A DNA stretch of 13,267 nucleotides from RYN-433 sp036558265 (GTDB lineage Bacteria; Planctomycetota; Phycisphaerae; Tepidisphaerales; Tepidisphaeraceae), in NCBI GenBank assembly GCA_036558265.1, contig DATBFY010000297.1:1-13267 (forward strand), in the 5' to 3' direction. Made by a program: the position numbers and the translations under genes. Of this stretch, positions 10,930 to 13,267 are shown piece after piece (the first letter of the stretch is position 1; every line of letters begins with the position of its first letter). The notes below the pieces were generated by a model. The model had not been told where the DNA came from and did no database searches. It saw only the letters and a list, made by a program, of their open reading frames with translations.

Positions 10930-13267
10930 ATGACCCTTCGCGCTCGTGTGATGGCGTTCACGATCGTTTTTGCCTTTCTCTCACTGATCTCGCTCGCCTC
11001 GCGCGGGGCCGACACCAAGGTGCCCGAGGGGGTGCTGCCGGTCGGCGATGACGGCAAGCCGCTTAACCTCGACTTCGAGACCGGCACGCTCAAGGACTGG
11101 ACGGCAACCGGCGACGCGTTCAAGCGCCAGCCGATCAAGGGCGACACCGTCGCGCCGCGCCGCTCGGACATGAAGTCTCAGCACCAGGGGAACTACTGGA
11201 TCGGCGGCTTTGAGGTCGCGGGTGACAAGCCGACCGGCACGCTGACGAGCGCCGCGTTCAAGGTGACGCACCCGTGGGCATCGTTCCTGGTCGCGGGCGG
11301 ATCGTGGGAACAGACGCGGGTGGAGATCGTGTCGGCCGCCGATCAGAAGGTGATCTTCAAGACGCCCGGGACCGAGACGGAGAACCTGGCGCGTGCGGTG
11401 GTGGATCTTCAGAAGTACCAGGGGCAGCGGATCTTCATCCGCCTGGTGGACGAGAACACCGGGCCCTGGGGGCACGTCAACTTCGACGATTTCCGGTTCC
11501 ACGACGAGAAGCCCAAGTTCCCGGCCCAGGTGTCGGCGATCGCCAAGGCGCCGGCGCCGCCACCGCCGCCGCTGGACCAGGTGAAGAACTCCGGGCTGTC
11601 GCCGCAGGACGCGGTCAAGGCGATCACGTTTTCGGACGGGTTCACGGCGACGCTGTTCGCGGGTGAGCCGGACGTGGTGCAACCGGTGGCGTTCGCGATC
11701 GACGACCGCGGGCGGCTTTGGGTGGCCGAGGCGCTGACCTATCCGAAGCGCGCGCCGGAGGGACAGGGCAAGGATCGGATCGTCATCTTCGAGGATACCG
11801 ATGGCGATGGGAAGGCGGACAAGCACACGGTGTTCATCGAAGGACTGAACCTGGTGTCGGGCATGGAGGTCGGTTTCGGTGGGGTATGGGTCGGGGCGGC
11901 GCCGTACCTCTTGTTCATCCCGTCGAAGGACCTGGAGACGCCGGACGGGCCGCCGCAGGTCGTGCTGGACGGCTGGGCGTACCAGGACACGCACGAGACG
12001 CTCAACGCGTTCAACTGGGGTCCGGACGGGTGGCTTTACGGGTGCCACGGGGTGTTCACGCATTCGAAGGTCGGTAAGCCTGGTGCCACCGATGCGGAAC
12101 GTACGCCGATCAATGCGGGCATCTGGCGGTATCACCCGCAGAAGAAGATCTTCGAGGTGTTCGCGGAGGGGACGAGCAACCCGTGGGGCGTGGATTTCAA
12201 CGACATGGGGCAGGCATTCTGCACCGCCTGCGTGATCCCGCACCTGTATCACGTGATCCAGGGGGCGCGCTACCAGCGGCAGGCGGGGAATCACTTCGAC
12301 CCGTACACGTACAAGGACATCCAGACGATCGCGGACCACGTGCACTGGTCGGGGGCGGGCGGGCCGCACGCGGGGAACAATCGCTCGGACGCGGCGGGCG
12401 GCGGGCACGCCCACGCAGGGGCGATGATCTACCTGGGCGACCAGCGGCCGACCCAGTACCGCAACCAGATCTTCATGTCCAACATCCACGGCAACCGGGT
12501 GAATGAAGACCTCCTGGAGGCGACGGGCAGCGGGTACGTCGGCCATCACGGCAAAGACCTCCTGCTGATGAACGACAAGTGGTCGCGCCTGATCAACCTC
12601 AAGTACGGCCCGGACGGCGCGGTGTACATGATCGACTGGTACGACCAGCAGGCGTGTCACCTGAATCAGCCGGAGAAGTTCGACCGGTCGAACGGACGGA
12701 TTTACAAGGTCTCGTACGGCGAGGCCACGCGCAGCACGGAGGCGAACAAGGGCGACCTGGCGAAGCTGAGCAGTGCTGAGCTGGTGAAGCTGCAGTCGCA
12801 TCCGAACGATTACTTCGTGCGCCACGCCCGACGGATCCTGCAGGAGCGGCAGGCCAAGGCGGAGGTCGCGGCGGACCTGACCGCGATGCTCAACGACGCG
12901 ACCGATCCGGCCAAGCGGCTGCGGGCGCTGTGGGCGCTTCATGCCGTGGGGGCGGACGACGAGAAGATCCTGACGACGCAGTTGAGCAACACCGACCCGT
13001 ACGTGCGGGGCTGGGCGATCCAGCTCGCGTGCGAAGGCCGCGCGGCGTCGGACGAGATGCTGGCGCAGTTCGCCAGGCTGGCGGCCAACGATCCGTCGCC
13101 GGTGGTGCGGCTGTACCTGGCGAGCGCGCTGCAGCGGATCGAGATGCCCCGGCGTTGGGAGATCCTGCGCGGGCTGGTCGGCCATGCCGAGGACGCGAAC
13201 GACCACAACCTGCCGTGCCTTTACTGGTACGCGCTCGAGCCGCTGGTGGGGCTGGACAAGGTCAAGG
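10930..13267 (+). CDS. PVC-type membrane-bound dehydrogenase (3' end outside window)
   Basis: 779 complete codons are visible from ATG 10930, running off the right edge with no stop. The start has AAGGAG 8 nt upstream and opens a signal peptide (MTLRARVMAFTIVFAFLSL, then ISLASRGA), so it is exported. Domains: a jelly-roll-like N-terminal part (~35-190, LNLDFETGTLKDWTATG ... HVNFDDFRF), a proline-rich linker (APAPPPPPLD, 207-216), a six-bladed-type β-propeller (~225-600, with VAFAIDDRGRLWVAEA, EDTDGDGKADKHTVF, ETLNAFNWGPDGWLYGCHG and LKYGPDGAVYMIDWYDQQ), then HEAT repeats from ~618. This order is typical of large planctomycete and verrucomicrobial dehydrogenases, which normally end in a cytochrome c domain with CxxCH; that part would lie beyond the window. 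They are thought to oxidise sugars or alcohols, but the substrate is unknown. The long open frame on the opposite strand here is not real. Confidence 0.88.
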   Translation, partial: MTLRARVMAFTIVFAFLSLISLASRGADTKVPEGVLPVGDDGKPLNLDFETGTLKDWTATGDAFKRQPIKGDTVAPRRSDMKSQHQGNYWIGGFEVAGDKPTGTLTSAAFKVTHPWASFLVAGGSWEQTRVEIVSAADQKVIFKTPGTETENLARAVVDLQKYQGQRIFIRLVDENTGPWGHVNFDDFRFHDEKPKFPAQVSAIAKAPAPPPPPLDQVKNSGLSPQDAVKAITFSDGFTATLFAGEPDVVQPVAFAIDDRGRLWVAEALTYPKRAPEGQGKDRIVIFEDTDGDGKADKHTVFIEGLNLVSGMEVGFGGVWVGAAPYLLFIPSKDLETPDGPPQVVLDGWAYQDTHETLNAFNWGPDGWLYGCHGVFTHSKVGKPGATDAERTPINAGIWRYHPQKKIFEVFAEGTSNPWGVDFNDMGQAFCTACVIPHLYHVIQGARYQRQAGNHFDPYTYKDIQTIADHVHWSGAGGPHAGNNRSDAAGGGHAHAGAMIYLGDQRPTQYRNQIFMSNIHGNRVNEDLLEATGSGYVGHHGKDLLLMNDKWSRLINLKYGPDGAVYMIDWYDQQACHLNQPEKFDRSNGRIYKVSYGEATRSTEANKGDLAKLSSAELVKLQSHPNDYFVRHARRILQERQAKAEVAADLTAMLNDATDPAKRLRALWALHAVGADDEKILTTQLSNTDPYVRGWAIQLACEGRAASDEMLAQFARLAANDPSPVVRLYLASALQRIEMPRRWEILRGLVGHAEDANDHNLPCLYWYALEPLVGLDKVK

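Noticed and set aside
12220..12234. Cytochrome c haem motif in the PVC dehydrogenase
   Set aside because: The sequence is CTACV, lacking the histidine of CxxCH; the true haem domain is expected beyond the window.
10981..13206. 741-codon open frame on the minus strand opposite the PVC dehydrogenase
   Set aside because: The plus strand encodes recognisable propeller and HEAT motifs; the reverse frame is low-complexity, rich in R, V, L and H, as expected for the antisense of a GC-rich gene.
1..13267. CRISPR array, tRNA, rRNA, defence island or prophage
   Set aside because: No regularly spaced direct repeats, RNA gene signatures, or phage or defence proteins were seen.

Overview
This is a GC-rich bacterial segment, almost certainly from the Planctomycetota (PVC superphylum) and probably a Phycisphaerae-like lineage. 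The evidence is a PVC-type membrane-bound dehydrogenase (β-propeller plus HEAT repeats), a PEP-CTERM secreted protein, a prenyltransferase-toroid/DUF4159 fusion, and short GC-rich palindromic repeats of a kind common in planctomycete genomes. Lineage is inferred from gene content only; there is no rRNA or tRNA here.

Layout, left to right. (1) 2-2800 (+): the C-terminal ~932 residues of the chromosome-organising ATPase SMC, with its N-terminus outside the window. A 64-bp palindromic repeat lies in frame inside its hinge domain. (2) 2801-4263: an AT-rich imperfect inverted repeat split by a complete IS3-family insertion sequence of 1306 bp (2893-4198). The IS has perfect 28-bp terminal inverted repeats, a 4-bp CCGC target duplication, and overlapping orfA/orfB joined by an A7G -1 frameshift signal. 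(3) 4378-6006 (+): a lipoprotein with a PQQ-sugar-dehydrogenase/sorbosone-dehydrogenase-like β-propeller. (4) 6054-8372 (-), convergent with the previous gene: a large secreted protein with an α/α-toroid and two DUF4159-like modules. (5) 8518-9747 (-): metK, S-adenosylmethionine synthetase, with a strong rho-independent terminator separating it from the DUF4159 gene. (6) 9748-10037: a 290-bp divergent intergenic region with a long imperfect hairpin on the PEP-CTERM side. (7) 10038-10835 (+): a PEP-CTERM-anchored secreted protein. (8) 10930-13267 (+): the start of a PVC-type dehydrogenase running off the right edge; its expected C-terminal cytochrome c part is not in the window.

The genes do not form one pathway. 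smc and metK are housekeeping. The other host genes all encode exported proteins (lipoprotein, signal-peptide and PEP-CTERM proteins), as is typical of planctomycete cell-envelope and saccharide-oxidation repertoires. Most have their own ribosome-binding site and visible spacing, so single-gene transcription units are likely. I found no CRISPR array, defence system or prophage. The least ordinary signals are the palindromic element inside the smc coding sequence, the IS nested in an older palindrome, and structured sequences ahead of the two right-hand genes.
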